The translations under genes and the position numbers were made by a program. Source: Blastocladiella britannica (Eukaryota; Blastocladiomycota; Blastocladiomycetes; Blastocladiales; Blastocladiaceae). From it: DNA of 50,342 nucleotides. Location of the stretch: the NCBI GenBank assembly GCA_025349905.2, contig MU624571.1:1-50342 (forward strand), read 5' to 3'. The notes beneath the pieces were generated by a model. It worked only from the letters and a program-made list of their open reading frames with translations. It was not told the DNA's origin and searched no databases. Shown here one piece after another: positions 32,124 through 44,183 of this stretch (position 1 is the stretch's first letter; each line of letters opens with the position of its first letter).

Positions 32124-34861
32124 ATGTTTGCCGGAATGGACGGCCCCGACTCCCACGACGGCCCGCCAGGAGGCTCCGCGTGGCCGCAACCGCAGCCGTA
32201 TTCTCCCGCAACCATCAAGGCCCCGCCGCACATGCAGGGCCAGCCCGGCGCCGGCATGCCGCACACGCCGCCCCCACACCTGGCCCACCTGGCCGCTCAG
32301 CACGCGGCCGCGCTCGCGTCGCACACGCCTCCGCCGCCGCCGGCCCTGGGCCTGCCCATGTCGATGCAGTTCCAGTCGCTGGTGCAGCTGGGCCAGCCCG
32401 TGTCCCAGCAGCAGCAACCTCCTCCGCCGCCGCAGTCGGCCGCCCAGCAGTTTGCGTCGCAGATCCTCATGAGCTCGGCCGCTGCCGCCGCTGCTGCTGC
32501 TGCCGCGGGTGGTACTGGCACGGTGGACGGGGGCATGTCGATGGGCATGATGACGTCGTCGGCGCCCGCTCCAGCCGTGTTTCTGCCGCTGGCGGCCCCG
32601 ATCTCAGCCGTGCACCAGTCGCTGATTGCCCAGCAGCAGATCTCACGGGCGTCGGCCAACTCTCACCAGCGGTCCGTCTTCATTTTTTTTTTCTTTATTT
32701 CGACACATTGGCGCTTGCAATTGGAAGGATCGTCGTATTTGCGTCCGACATCGGTCTTGCCTGTCGCTTGCGCAATGGACATGATCATATGGATCATGGA
32801 GAGAAATTTGATGAACTTGATTGAACCGCTAACGTATCATCATATATACAGCGCACGCACCGCCGCCGCCCAGACCCGCAGCATGGGCGCTGCCCCACAC
32901 CCCACCCAGTTCGACCCCAACGCCCCGAGCGTGCCCCGGACCGGCGCTGCTGCCGTGGCCACCGCCGCCGCCGCCGTGTCGACTGCGCGCCGCGAGATTG
33001 ACGTGGACCATGCCAAGACTGGCGCCCCGCGCCGCGGATCAACCACCGCCGCTGCCGCCATTGCTGCCGCTGACGAAGCGCCGCCGTCTTGGACCATTCT
33101 CGACATTGGCGGCCTCTCTGTGCGCAACCTGTCGGCGTCCCTGTTCCAGTACGCATTCCTGACCATGCTGTATCTCAACCACAACGTGCTGCTCGAGATT
33201 CCACCCGAGATTGAGCGACTGCGGTCGCTGGTGCTCCTGGACGTCTCGGGCAACCGCCTGATAACGTTGCCGCCCGAAGTGGGAATGCTCATCAACCTGC
33301 AGTGCCTCTATGCGTTTGACAACAAGCTCACGTCGCTGCCGTGGGAGCTGGGCAACTTGTACCAGCTCGAGTCGCTGGGGATCGAGGGGAATCCGCTGCC
33401 CGAGAATGTGATGCTTGTCAGCCAAAAGGATGGCACCCAGGCGCTGATTGTGTACTTGCGCGAGCATGCTCCTTGTATGTACTCTTTTTTTTTTTTGGAG
33501 GATTCTACGCTCACTGCATCAAAAATACATCAGCTGGATCACCACCCCTCGAGCGCGAGTGGATCACGATCGAAAAACAGCCCCCCACGGGCCCGTCCGA
33601 GACCTGCTCCGTCTTTTGCTACAATATCCTTGCCGAGCGGTATGCCACACCGAAAATGTACGGGTACACGCCATCGTGGGCCCTGGACTGGCGGTACCGG
33701 TCGGATCTGATTTTGCAAGAGATTCTGTCGTATTCGGCCGACATTGTGTGCCTGCAGGAGGTGGAAATGCAAGTGTACGAGACGTACTTTCAGCCGCAGC
33801 TCAAGGAACTGGGCGGATACGACTCGGTCTTTTGGCCAAAGACCCGCGCCCGCACCATGTCGGACTGGGAGCGCAAGACGGTGGACGGGTGCGCGACCTT
33901 CTTCCGCGCCGCAAAGTACCAGCTCGTGGATCAGCAGCACATTGAATTCAATCAGATGGCGTTGCAAAAGCCCGATTTTAAAAATACCGAGGACGTGTAC
34001 AACCGGTGTGTATTTTTTATATTCATTTTTATTGATTGTGCCATACCCATATCTATATTCGATAGCCTGGCCACCAAGGACAACATCGCGGTCCTTGCGT
34101 TGTTGCGAAACCTGGAAACCAACACGCACCTCCTTGTCGCCAACTGCCACATTCATTGGGATCCCTCGTACTGTGACGTCAAATTGGTCCAGGTGGCCAT
34201 GCTGATGGAGCAGCTCGAGCTCGTGTGCACAAAGTACTCGCGGGAACTCGCCACGCTGGAGGGGTCAGTCATGGGCTCGGGAGGTGCCAGCACAGGGGCT
34301 GCTGCTGCTACCACTGCTGCTGATGGATCAGCTGCTGGGGGTGCCGGCAAGTCAGCGTACCAGCACCCAAACTCGCGCTCGGGACTCGGTGCGGCCAGCT
34401 CGCCGTCCTCGGCCGCCGCGGGCCAGCTACCCGTGTTCATTTGCGGCGATTTCAACTCGACGCCCGACTCGGGGGTTTACGAGCTCCTCCGGGCCGGCAA
34501 AGTCGACAAGAACCACCCGGACTTTTTGGACTACAACTACGGCAACTACACCAAGGACGGCTTGTCGCACCGCATGCAGCTGCGGTCCGCGTACGCCGAC
34601 TCCAAGGTCACGTACACCAACCTGGTACCCAATTTTGTCGGGGTCATCGACTACATTTGGTTCACGCATCCGGCGCTGTCTGTGGTTGGGCTGTTGGGCG
34701 GCGTCGACAAGTCGTTCACTCGCAAGTGTGTCGGGTTCCCGAACGCCCACTTCCCGTCTGAGTGCGTTATGTACTTTACATATCAATTGGTCAACACTTC
34801 ACTCACTTTGCAATTGTGTAGTCATATTCCTTTGCTTGCCGAGTTCCGCATCTGCAAATGA
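32124..34861 (+). CDS. CCR4: CCR4-NOT deadenylase CCR4/CNOT6
   Basis: Catalytic poly(A)-shortening nuclease of the CCR4-NOT complex, cytoplasmic. Exons 32124-32671, 32852-33474, 33534-34005, 34066-34761 and 34822-34861 give 792 aa, close to yeast Ccr4 (837). The N-terminal ~180 residues are Gln/Pro/Ala-rich. LRRs occupy about 265-375 ([17 protein letters not shown] and neighbours) and bind the POP2/CAF1 partner. The endonuclease-exonuclease-phosphatase domain starts near 410 with [13 protein letters not shown]; the catalytic Glu is in CLQEVE (near 463), followed by [30 protein letters not shown] (near 674) and the final [10 protein letters not shown], whose Asp codon spans the last intron. 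An Ala/Gly/Ser insert of about 55 residues lies inside the nuclease domain before GDFN. All catalytic residues are present. Confidence 0.96.
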
Positions 34862-34891
34862 ATCCAGAGGAGAAAAATTTGAGGAACGCGA

Positions 34892-34911
34892 GAAATGAAA
34901 TGAAATGAAAT
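34892..34911 (+). repeat. GAAAT microsatellite, four units
   Basis: Four perfect tandem GAAAT units starting 30 bp after the CCR4 stop codon and 63 bp before the myosin start, so in the CCR4 3' UTR or the myosin promoter. Confidence 0.9.
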
Positions 34912-34973
34912 GAAGAAGCCAAGTTTGTCCCTTTCCCCCTTCCCCATACAATCAAATAACCAAGAAATACAGA

Positions 34974-37900
34974 ATGGAAGACTGCGTGTTGCTGCCCGAG
35001 GTTACCCTCGCAGCGCTCGCGCAAACCCTCTCGGATCGCCACGCATCTCGGCAACCCTATGTATGTCGTCGTATCCTTGATTCAGCAAAATAAAATCACC
35101 TTATTAACATATCGGCTGGATGACAGGCCAAAATTGGCAATGTGATCCTGTCCGTCAACCCGCAAAAACCGATCCCGCACCTTTATGATGAGAATCACAT
35201 TGGACTCTACCGAAACAAGGGGATCTTTGAGGTGCCTCCGCACATTTTCGCCATTGCTGATCAGGCATACCGGAACATGAGGAACCGGAACGAGGATCAG
35301 TGTGTTCTCATCACAGGTATTTTTCATAATTATGGAGTATTGTCAAAGTTTGGCCAAGCAGTCTGGTTGACACTTCAAACAAATAAAGGCGAGTCTGGTG
35401 CAGGAAAAACCGAGGCATCCAAGATATTCATGAAATATATTGCCAGCGTCACGGGTAACACGGAAGGGGTCAAGAAAATCACGGATCGCCTCCTACTTGC
35501 CAACCCGATCTTGGAAGGTATATGCCATCGTTCATCATTTTAAATTCAGTCCAACTGATACGTGAGGATCCAGCGTTTGGAAACGCGAAGACTCGCATGA
35601 ACGAAAACTCGAGCCGGTTTGGCAAATACATGGAGCTCGAGTTTGATTTCCGGGGCCAGCCGATTGGCGGCCGCATCACTACGTATTTGCTGGAAAAGTC
35701 CCGCGTCAGCTCCCATTCGGCCGGCGAGCGCTCGTTCCACGTGTTTTACCAAGTTCTTCAGGCGCCGAGTGCGCAGCGGGGTTCGAGAACTTATTCATTC
35801 ACTCTTGTCGAGATTGGGTCTCACTATTAGATGTGTAATTTTGTAGAAGAATGGGGCCTGACGACCAAACCCGCCGATTACCAGTACCTGGCTGCCGGCG
35901 AGCACAGGATCACGTCTGTGGACGACGGCGTCGAGTACAAGCAGCTGGTGAAAGCGCTCACCGATCTCGGGATGCCCGCGTCCTCTCAGCACAATGTGTT
36001 TTCCATTATCGCCGGAGTGCTGCATCTGGGCAACGTGCACTTCGAAGAGGTTTCCCCACAGGACCTCCCCACCCAGACCGCCAACGTAGCGTCTGCCAAC
36101 AGCGGCGCGGCGGCGTCTCCCGGGTCCAAAGTGACAGCATTGACACGGCCGGCACTGGTACGGGCAGCGGCATTGCTGGGGTCCACGGAAACGGCGCTCG
36201 AGAGTGCGCTGACTCGGCGTTTGGTCACCGACAAGGCGGTCAAGGGCGAGGATATGGTGGTGCCCTTGATTTGCGAAAAGGCCGAGGAAGCACGCGACGC
36301 CATGGCCCGCGCAGTCTATGGCCGCCTGTTCATGTGGGTCGTCGAGTGGATCAATGACCGCATCTCGTCCCAGTCGACCACCGCCAGCAACTCGGGGAAA
36401 AGACCGCGCGTGATTGGCGTGCTGGATATCTTTGGCTACGAGTGTCTCGCAACAAACGGCCTGGAGCAGTTCCTGATCAACTACTGTGTACGTTCTCTCA
36501 TGTACTTCTCCTTGGACATATACAGTAGCTCATGCATTTGTTGATTGCCAGAACGAAAAACTCCAGCAGCTCTTTATTGAGCTGACGCTCCGTGGAGAGC
36601 AAGCCGAGTACGCGGCCGAGGGTGTTCCGTGGAACTTTATCGATTTCGTCAACAACCGCGACATTATCGACCTGATTGAGGCTAAGCGCGACGGGATCTT
36701 TGCCCTGTTGGACGAGGAAACGTTCATGGTCGGCGAGACCTCAGACGCGACGCTGCTCGCCAAGCTCAACAAGCACTGCATTCCCAACCCGCACTTCGAG
36801 TCGCGCGAAAAGGTCCGCAACGACAAGTCCCTTGACCACGCATCGTTCCGGATCGGCCACTATGCAGGTAACGTTACCTACTCTGCGCGCGAGTTTCTCG
36901 ACAAGAACCGTGACCGGCTGTCGCTCGATATCAAGCGCACGCTGGCCGCCAGTACCATGGCAATTCTCGGGCCCGTGTTCACAACCAACATTGCCGCCGA
37001 CGCGCAGTTCAAGCGGCCCGAGACTTTGAGCGCGCAGTTCCGCACCTCGCTGGCGTCCCTCATTGCCAATATGCTTGCCAAGACCCCGCATTACATTCGA
37101 TGCATCAAGCCGAATGCCACCAAAATCGCCGGCGAATTTGACTCGCAACTGGTTATTCACCAGGCAACGTACTTGGGGCTGTTGGAGAATATTCGCTGTG
37201 TTCGTGCTGGTTACTGCTACCGTGAACGCGCCGATCGCTTCTTGTACCGGTACAAGGCACTCTCGGCCAAGACGTGGCCCGAGTGGAAGGGAGACACGCG
37301 CGATGGCATTCGCGTCCTCTTGACCGAGTTTGGGATCAAGGAGGGCGACGACTACATTTGGGGCAAGACCAAGATCTTTATTGCCAGCCCTCGCACTGTA
37401 CACTTCCAATTCTTTTTTTTTGAAAGGTACATGGCCCGGCCGCCTTCTGACAATATGAAATGGAAAAGCTCCACACCCTCGAAACCCGCCGAAACGAAAT
37501 CAAAAACACGCTGGCAACCAAGATCCAGTCCACTTGGCGCATGTATGTCGTTAGGAAAGCGTACTTGGCCACGCGAGCCCGCATTGTCCTTGCCCAGTCG
37601 ATCGCGCGGGCTTGGAAGTGTCGCACCCACTTTGTGCACATGCGATCGGCGGTGACCAGCATCGGCAAAGTGTTCCGAGGCCACGTGGCACGCAAGCGGC
37701 TCGACCGGTTGCGCCGCTCGACGCTTCCCAAGTACGCGGCGCCGTACTTGCAGACATGGTGGCGCACCGCCAAGCGCCGCGAGTACTTGGCGCAGGTCGC
37801 TCAGACGTACAAAACGCTGGCATCAAATCCAAAGCCGTGGTATGCGGTAGAGCTTGGGTCGTGTCGGTGGAACCTGCAGCTGGCGACGGCCATGACCACG

Positions 37901-38713
37901 CTGTACCGGTGCTCGGAGGCAACGCGGTACTTGCGTCGTCTGAGGGCACCCGGACGCCTCCAGCTCGAGTGGAAGCGGATCGCCTCAATCCATTTGTCGA
38001 CCAAGGAGGGCTATGCGGCGTCGGTGGCGCGCCCATTCATTTGGGACCGGTCTGTGCTGACGCCCGCGGTCGAAGCGCTTGTTGTTGCTGGCGGTGCAAG
38101 CATCAAAGCGACTCCATCGCCTGGTGCGGCAACAACCGTGGTCATGGCGTTTGTGTGCCACAAGATCCGTCGCACCGACTTCAAGGAAGCTGAGCGGCTG
38201 GTGGTACTGACCGGGCGCGACCTGTACTTGCTGACTACCGATCCAGCGCACCCGACAGTCAAGGCGCACATTCCGCTGGACCGCATTTCCAAGATTTCGA
38301 CGTCGCCGTTCGCCGACGGTCTAGTGGTGCTCAAGGCCGATGCCGACGACAAGGGCGACGTGTTTTTGCGCGCCGACGAGCACGTTCTCGCGTTTGCGGC
38401 CACCCTGTGGCACTGCGAGAGCTTGCTTGGGCGCGGGCCGTTGGTACCGGTCGTGGTGGCACCTGTCATTGCCCTCACCGCGCACAAAAAGCAGTTCTTG
38501 ATTTCGTTCGAACGCGGAGTCTTGGGTGACCAGCAGCAGATGCAACTGCTCCGGTCCAAGTCAAAGGAGGCGCTCAAGTCGCGCGAGACGCTGGCTTCGG
38601 CGTCGATCGGCGATCTGACCGCGGACCATCATGCCGGCGAGTACTCGTACTCGCTGCGCAAAAAGAGCCGCGACGAGCTGCGCGTCATTGTGCCCCAGTC
38701 CGGGGGTGTCTAA
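34974..38713 (+). CDS. Class I myosin, short-tailed (motor, IQ motifs, TH1)
   Basis: Monomeric actin motor linking actin to membranes. Seven exons (34974-35060, 35127-35316, 35389-35517, 35574-35780, 35847-36487, 36552-37397, 37469-38713) sum to 3345 nt (1114 aa). The motor (1-700) has P-loop GESGAGKT (near 93), switch [10 protein letters not shown] (near 145), switch II DIFGYE (near 398) and the HYIRCIKPN actin-region motif. Four IQ-like segments follow ([55 protein letters not shown]), then a membrane-binding TH1 domain (about 880-1080). It lacks the SH3 and acidic Arp2/3-binding tail of fungal Myo3/Myo5-type myosins. The TEDS position, 16 residues before DAMAR, is Glu rather than Ser/Thr. 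The start [11 protein letters not shown] matches the family's opening; CCR4 ends 112 bp upstream. Confidence 0.95.
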
Positions 38714-38763
38714 CTCTCATTTACGGATGTGTGTTGTGTAAAAAAATGTATTCAGTTCTCCTT

Positions 38764-41296
38764 TCAAACCGTGGTCTCGGTCTCGTCGGCCGATGCGGCA
38801 GCTGAAGCGTCAGCAGACGGGGTCGCCTCCGCCTCGGCCGCCTCGCGAATGGCCAGCCGCGCCTTGCGTGCATTCTTGGACTGCTTGAGACGCTCAGGGA
38901 TCTCAAGCTCGAGCCGCGTCAGCAGCGATACGCGCTCCTTGTTGTTGATGAGCAACCCAACCGACACTCCAGCGCGCCACATGGAGAACCACAGCGTGCC
39001 CGAGAGCGGGTCGTCGTACTGGCCGACGGCGCCGCCGACGGGGATCGCGGTCATGTCGGCGCGGACGCGGTCGGTCGGCAGCTGCGTAAACAGCGGGCGG
39101 TCCTCTTGCAACAGCACCGAGAGGGACGCCAGGTCGAGCTGGACCACGCGCTTGGTGAGAATCGGGCCGAGCACGTCAAGGCCCGTGGTGTGCATGCGGT
39201 GCGTGCACGTCGCCGACTCGTCCTTGGCGTCCGACGCGCGCGAAAACAGTTTCACGCCCGCATTGACCACCTTCAGGCGCCACGCGTTCTTGGCCAGCAG
39301 CATCTGCTTCACCGACGCCGAGACAAAGTAAATGGCCCGGTGCTCGGCGTTGGTGGACCGCACCACCATCTGGCCGTGCGGGAAGTCGTCTGGAATGCCA
39401 AACACCTTGCTGATCTGCACCAGCTCCTTGTCGTCGGCCGACAAGAACACAAACGGCTCCTCCGAGATGAACCGGTTCTGATGGAGCTCAATGCCCTCGG
39501 CGTTGGCCGCTTCCACGGCCGCCTGGTCGAGTCGAAGGTTCTTGCGCGGTGCCAACACCTCTGCGTCCTCGCTGGAAAAAGTGGAACTAGCGTTAATGAA
39601 TTTCAGCATTTCTTGGAAAGGAGTAAACGTAGAAAATGAGAACGTACATCTCGCCATCGGCCTTGCGCTTGATGCCAGCAAGGACCGGCTCGGGGGCATC
39701 AATGGGCTTGTCAAGGTCGTCGGCGGCATCCTTTTCGGCATCCATGCCCGCCACCGTCTCGATCGCCTCCTCGGTCTCCTCAACCTGATCTGCATCATCA
39801 GCAGCGTCCCCTGCCGCCGCCGTAGCCGCCGCGGCTTCCTCGGCCGCCTTCTCGGCGCGGCGACGCTTGGGCATCTTGATCGGGAAATCCGCCTTCACCT
39901 CGCCAAACTGCGAAGCATCGTGCTCCTTGAACGGCGTCGGCTCGGCCGTCTTGTGCAGGACCGCGACAAAGAACGCGCCCGTGTTTTGCAGGTGCGGGTA
40001 GATGCGCAAGCACCGCTTGAGGTGCAGGTCGTCGGTGCTCTGGTCGGCTTCGGCGCCAAACGGCGCGTACGCCGGGAACATGGACCGGATCACACGCACC
40101 TTGTCGGCCTTGCGCACCTCGCTGTAGTGCTCGTACAGCGTGGCGCCCTTGTCGGTGTGGCACGGGACCTTCCAGGAGGTGAGTCCGGGACGGCGCACCA
40201 GCTCGGGCAGCAGAGACTCGGCGTCCACGAGCTCCACGGCGCCGCCGCACCGCTTGAGCGCGGCCGCCACCACCGCCTCGTTCTCGATGGGGTTCATGGA
40301 GCACGTGGAGTACACGACGCGGCCGCCGGGCTTGGTGAGCGAGATGGCGCGCATCAGGATACGCAGTTGCAGCACGTGCAGGGCCGACCCCTGGCCAACA
40401 CCCCACTCGCGCCAGATCGACGGGTTCTTGCGCAGCGTGCCGTCGCCCGAGCACGGCACGTCGGCGAGGATCCGGTCAAACTTGATTTGCTCGTCGGTAG
40501 TCGGGTCAAAGATTCCCGGGAAGTACTGGGCCTCGTGGTTGGTCACCATGATGTTGGGCGACTGCAGCCGCTTGGTCTGGCGCACCAGCATATACGCGCG
40601 GTCGTGGTCCACGTCATTGGCCACTACCAGCCCTGCGGGCAAGTTCATGGCCGACGCGGGCGCCGACAGTTCCGCGGCCTCGTCTCCCGCCCCACGAGCT
40701 CCGTGCACCAGCTCAATCAGCTGCGCCGACTTGGATCCGGGCGCGGCGCACGTGTCGAGCACGCGGTGGTGCGACTGCACGTCTAGCAGCAGCGGCGGGA
40801 TCATCGACACCGCCTCCTGGCGCGAGACGTTGCCCGTCTCGGTCTCGGCAATCAAGAACTGGTGGAACCGCTGCAGGGCCGGCACTTTGCGGATGGTGGT
40901 GCGGTCGGCGTGGTACTGGAACGCCAGGTGGTCCGGGTACCACGGCAGCGGGTGTGGGGGCTCGACCGTCACGCCGTCGACGGTGACGTTGGTCATGTCC
41001 GAGATGAACTGCGACGCGCACTGCTTGGCCAGCGAGTGCGCGTACTGCGACGAGCCCGTGAACCGGAACGTGACGGGCAACGGCGACGTGAGGCTGGTCG
41101 TGAACTGCTCCCACTCGGATTCGGGGAGAATGCCCTGGGCGCGGTAGTAGGCCTCGAACCGGGCGTTGGACATGGGCTGGGGCACGGAGCCCTCGAGCTT
41201 GGACGGGCGTTCGTCGGTGCGCTTCTGGCCGGCGTTCTTGCCGCCCTTGCCGCCACGGCCACCACCGCGAGAGGCTGCCTTTTTGGTGCGTGCCAT
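38764..41296 (-). CDS. TRM4: tRNA (cytosine-5) methyltransferase TRM4/NSUN2
   Basis: Nuclear SAM-dependent enzyme making m5C in tRNA. Exons 41296-39648 and 39571-38764 give 818 aa (yeast Trm4 684, human NSUN2 767). The start MARTKKAASRGGGRGGKGG is basic, as in homologues. The SAM site is VLDTCAAPGSKSAQLIE; both family cysteines are present: Cys282 in DVPCSGDGTLRK (release cysteine) and Cys332 in YSTCSMNPIENE (nucleophile). A Lys/Arg-rich nuclear-type stretch (KMPKRRRAEKAAEE) and an acidic Ala-rich linker separate the methyltransferase from the C-terminal PUA-like half, which is mostly in exon 2. The intron (GTACGT..CCAG, 76 nt) falls in that linker. The gene converges on the myosin gene with 50 bp between stops. 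Confidence 0.96.
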
Positions 41297-41474
41297 TATG
41301 TTATTATATTTGGATTGTGGTACGCTGGGTACGGCCGGGTGGAAGCTGCATGCAGCGCCGTCCTGCTCGAAAAATCCCCGGGTCACGTTTCGTGTTGTGT
41401 AGTCGCGCGGCAAGCTTGATCGTCAACTTGCTCACTTCTTTTCCACGACGCACACACAGTCACCGTATCAAAAC
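41297..41474. promoter_or_regulatory. Shared promoter region, TRM4 / RPN9
   Basis: 178 bp between divergent start codons. It contains GCTGCATGCAGC, a 12-bp perfect palindrome near 41345, and pyrimidine-rich sequence before the RPN9 ATG. The proteasome-associated GGTGGCAAA element known from yeasts is not present. Confidence 0.5.
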
Positions 41475-42876
41475 ATGTCCATGCACGTCGACCCCAACCC
41501 CCGCGGATTCCTGGCCGCCGCACGCCCGCAGGCCCACGCCGCCGGACACCACGACGTGGCCCGCGCCCTCGACTCGTGCGCTGATCTGTACGACCGCAAG
41601 CTCTGGCACCAGCTGTCGGTGGAGATCGACGCCTTTATCGTGCTCCCGGACGCCCCGACGTACCTGGCCGACTTTTACGCCCTCTTTGTGCGCGAATTTG
41701 AGCTCAAGCTGAACAAGCTCACGCTGGTGGCTGGTATTGGCATGGCCGTGGCCAAGGCGATCCCTGGTACCTGTCCTTTTTTTTCCTAATGAAAACGACA
41801 ACCGACTGACTGAAATACATTCAAAAAAGACAACGCCGATCGGATCGAGTTCCTGACCCAGCTGGCCAACCGGGTCAAGCCCGCGGCCCCCAAGAAGGGC
41901 GAGGAGCACGCGCACGATCTCGACATTGAGGCCTTCTCGGCCCACCTACTGGCCACCACCATGACCGCCCACTCGCAGCTGCTGGCCGGCCAGTTCGACG
42001 CCGTCGCCGCCCACATTTCGTCGTCGGAGCGCCTGCTGGACGCCGTGGACGGCTTGGACGCCCGCGTCTCGTCCAACTTTTACCGCGTCGCTGCCGACTA
42101 CTACAAGGCCAAGGCCATGTTTGCCAAATTCTACAAGACGTCGCTGCTGTTCCTGGCGTGCTTGGGCGACGTGTCCGAGATCCCCGAGCGGGAGGCGGCC
42201 GAGCGTGCGTACGAGCTGGGACTTGCTGCCTTGCTCAGCGACGAGATCTACAACTTTGGCGAGCTGGTATGCCGTATTCATGCCTTTTTTTTATGTGGAT
42301 CCGCCCTGACAATACCGTGAATGTAGCTGATGCACCCGATCCTGGACAAGCTCGACGGTACGCCAAACGCATGGCTCAAGGCGCTGCTGTTTGCCTTCAA
42401 CTCGGGCGACATTCCGACCTTTGAGCGCATGGCTCCTCAGCTTGCCGAGCCGGTACTCTTTAACTGCTTTATGCAACAAAAAGAAGACTGATCACCAAAG
42501 TATGATTAAATACTAGCTCCTCAAGACCAACATGGCCCTCCTGCGGCAAAAGATCTGCCTGATGGCTCTGATCGACATGCTGTTCAAGCGCACCGCCACC
42601 GAGCGCACGCTTCCGTTTGCGGCCATTGCCAAGCACACGGCGCTGCCCGAGGGCGAGGTGGAGCATCTGCTGATGAAGGCGCTGTCGCTGGCGCTCATCA
42701 AGGGATCCATGGACCAGGTCGAGGGCACCGTCACTGTGACATGGGTGACCCCGCGCGTGCTGGATCGGACCCAGATCAAGGCTATGGCCGATATGATTGG
42801 CGAGTGGAAGAGCAAGGTGGACGATCTGGCAAAGCGCTTTGAGGAGGAGGGTGCCGAGGTGTTCATCTCTGCTTGA
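41475..42876 (+). CDS. RPN9: 26S proteasome lid subunit RPN9/PSMD13
   Basis: Non-catalytic PCI-domain subunit of the 19S lid, needed for stable lid and holoenzyme assembly. Exons 41475-41766, 41830-42266, 42327-42452 and 42517-42876 give 404 aa (yeast 393, human 376). The N-terminal helical repeats begin with the DLYDRKLWHQLSVEI block; DKLDGTPNAWLKALLFAFNSGD precedes the winged-helix PCI module, recognisable in LRQKICLMALIDMLFKRTA and FAAIAKHTALPEGEVEHLL. The C-terminal helix ends EEEGAEVFISA. Introns are 60-64 nt; intron 1 contains a T8 tract. An AATAAA at 42916-42921, 40 bp after the stop, is a candidate polyadenylation signal. It converges on NDUFS8. Confidence 0.96.
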
Positions 42877-42990
42877 TTTTGCATTTTACTTTTTGGCAAA
42901 AATCAATTTTGGAAAAATAAACGAGGATTTTTTTATGAAATTCCCGACGGGCAGGTACTTAAAGAAAACGAAGAAGTGGAAGAGGATCAA

Positions 42991-43971
42991 TTAGCGGTAG
43001 ACGTGCTCGGAGCGAATGTTGTTGGCCAGAGTCACTTCCCACTTGTCGCCGTTGGCCAAGAGCTTCTCCTTGTTTGCCAGCAGCTCCTCGTGCGACTCGG
43101 TCGCGTACTCAAAGTTGGGACCCTCCACGATCGCATCCACAGGGCAAGCCTCCTGGCAGAAGCCGCAGAAGATGCACTTGGACCAGTCGATATCTATGTT
43201 TTACCTGGAGTGAGTGGGTGTATGACCATATGATACGGGTGGTAGGCTCCGGTACCGTAGCGAGTGGTGCGGCGAGAGCCATCGGGACGGTTCTCGGCCT
43301 CAATCGTAATGGCCTGCGCGGGGCACACGGCCTCGCAGAGCTTGCACGAGATGCACCGCTCCTCGCCTGGGTTTAGTGAATCCGACGCGTTGGTCAGTTA
43401 TATCAAACCCGTTAAGACGATGAATAGAACATACCAGAGGGGTAACGACGCAGAGCGTGCTCGCCACGGAAACGCGGAGAGATCGGTCCCTTCTCGTACG
43501 GGTACAGGATCGTGTACGGCGGCTTGAAAAAGTTCTCCAGCACTTTTGTGTATCCAATAAAGTGAGTGGCGGACGGCGTATTCTTCGAGAAAAATGAGAG
43601 CATACCGATCCACAGTCCACGGACCATCTCGGTCAGCATCAAGACCTCGGCCGCCTTGTCAAGCGCCGATCCCTTGTACTCGCGCACCTCCTGCTGGTAC
43701 GGGTCCACAAAGCGATTGTAAATCGAAGGCGGAATCTCGCCCTCTGCCACCTCCTTTTCGAAAATACCGCGCTGGGCGCGAGTCGTCGTGAAGGCTTTAT
43801 ATATACGATAATTGGTCAGTTGCTTTGATATTTTTCGGTTGTCGAGAAGCGTGGAAAATATAATAATCGGTGCGGACCACGAGCGGCAACAGCAAGGCGT
43901 GCGGACGGGACTGGGGCGGTGCCAAGAAGGCGAGCGACAGGGCGGCCCATGAGGGCGGCGCGAAGCGACAT
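42991..43971 (-). CDS. NDUFS8: NADH dehydrogenase iron-sulfur protein 8 (complex I TYKY subunit)
   Basis: Mitochondrial matrix-arm subunit holding iron-sulfur clusters N6a and N6b, which pass electrons toward ubiquinone. Exons 43971-43878, 43794-43606, 43542-43435, 43366-43256 and 43193-42991 give 234 aa. Exon 1 is a presequence ([17 protein letters not shown]..., no acids). Exon 3 has the invariant [19 protein letters not shown]. The two 8-iron ferredoxin motifs, [12 protein letters not shown] and [12 protein letters not shown], are complete, and the end ([20 protein letters not shown]) matches the family. All four introns are in phase 1 and 62-83 nt long. The protein is about 25 residues longer than human, all in the transit region. 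Divergent from the LYRM2-like gene. Confidence 0.97.
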
Positions 43972-44183
43972 GGCGAGAATCTATTTGTTTTGTAATTGTT
44001 TTTATGAATACCAAATTTCTTCTAAAAAAAACCCCCCCGAGGCAGACCGGGGGCGGGCGAACGGACGGACAACGAACCGGGCAGCGAGAAATTGTTGGTC
44101 CTGGGCAAAGAGTTTTGTTTGGCGAATTTTTTGATTAAATTTGTCGAATCTCTCGATATTTTTTGAAGTTTTTTCTCTGTGAA
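43972..44183. promoter_or_regulatory. Shared promoter region, NDUFS8 / LYRM2-like
   Basis: 212 bp between divergent start codons of two mitochondrial genes. It includes A7C7 near 44024, GC-rich sequence around 44041-44085 and T/A-rich sequence before the LYRM2-like ATG. No TATA box is evident on either side. Co-regulation is plausible but only inferred. Confidence 0.45.
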
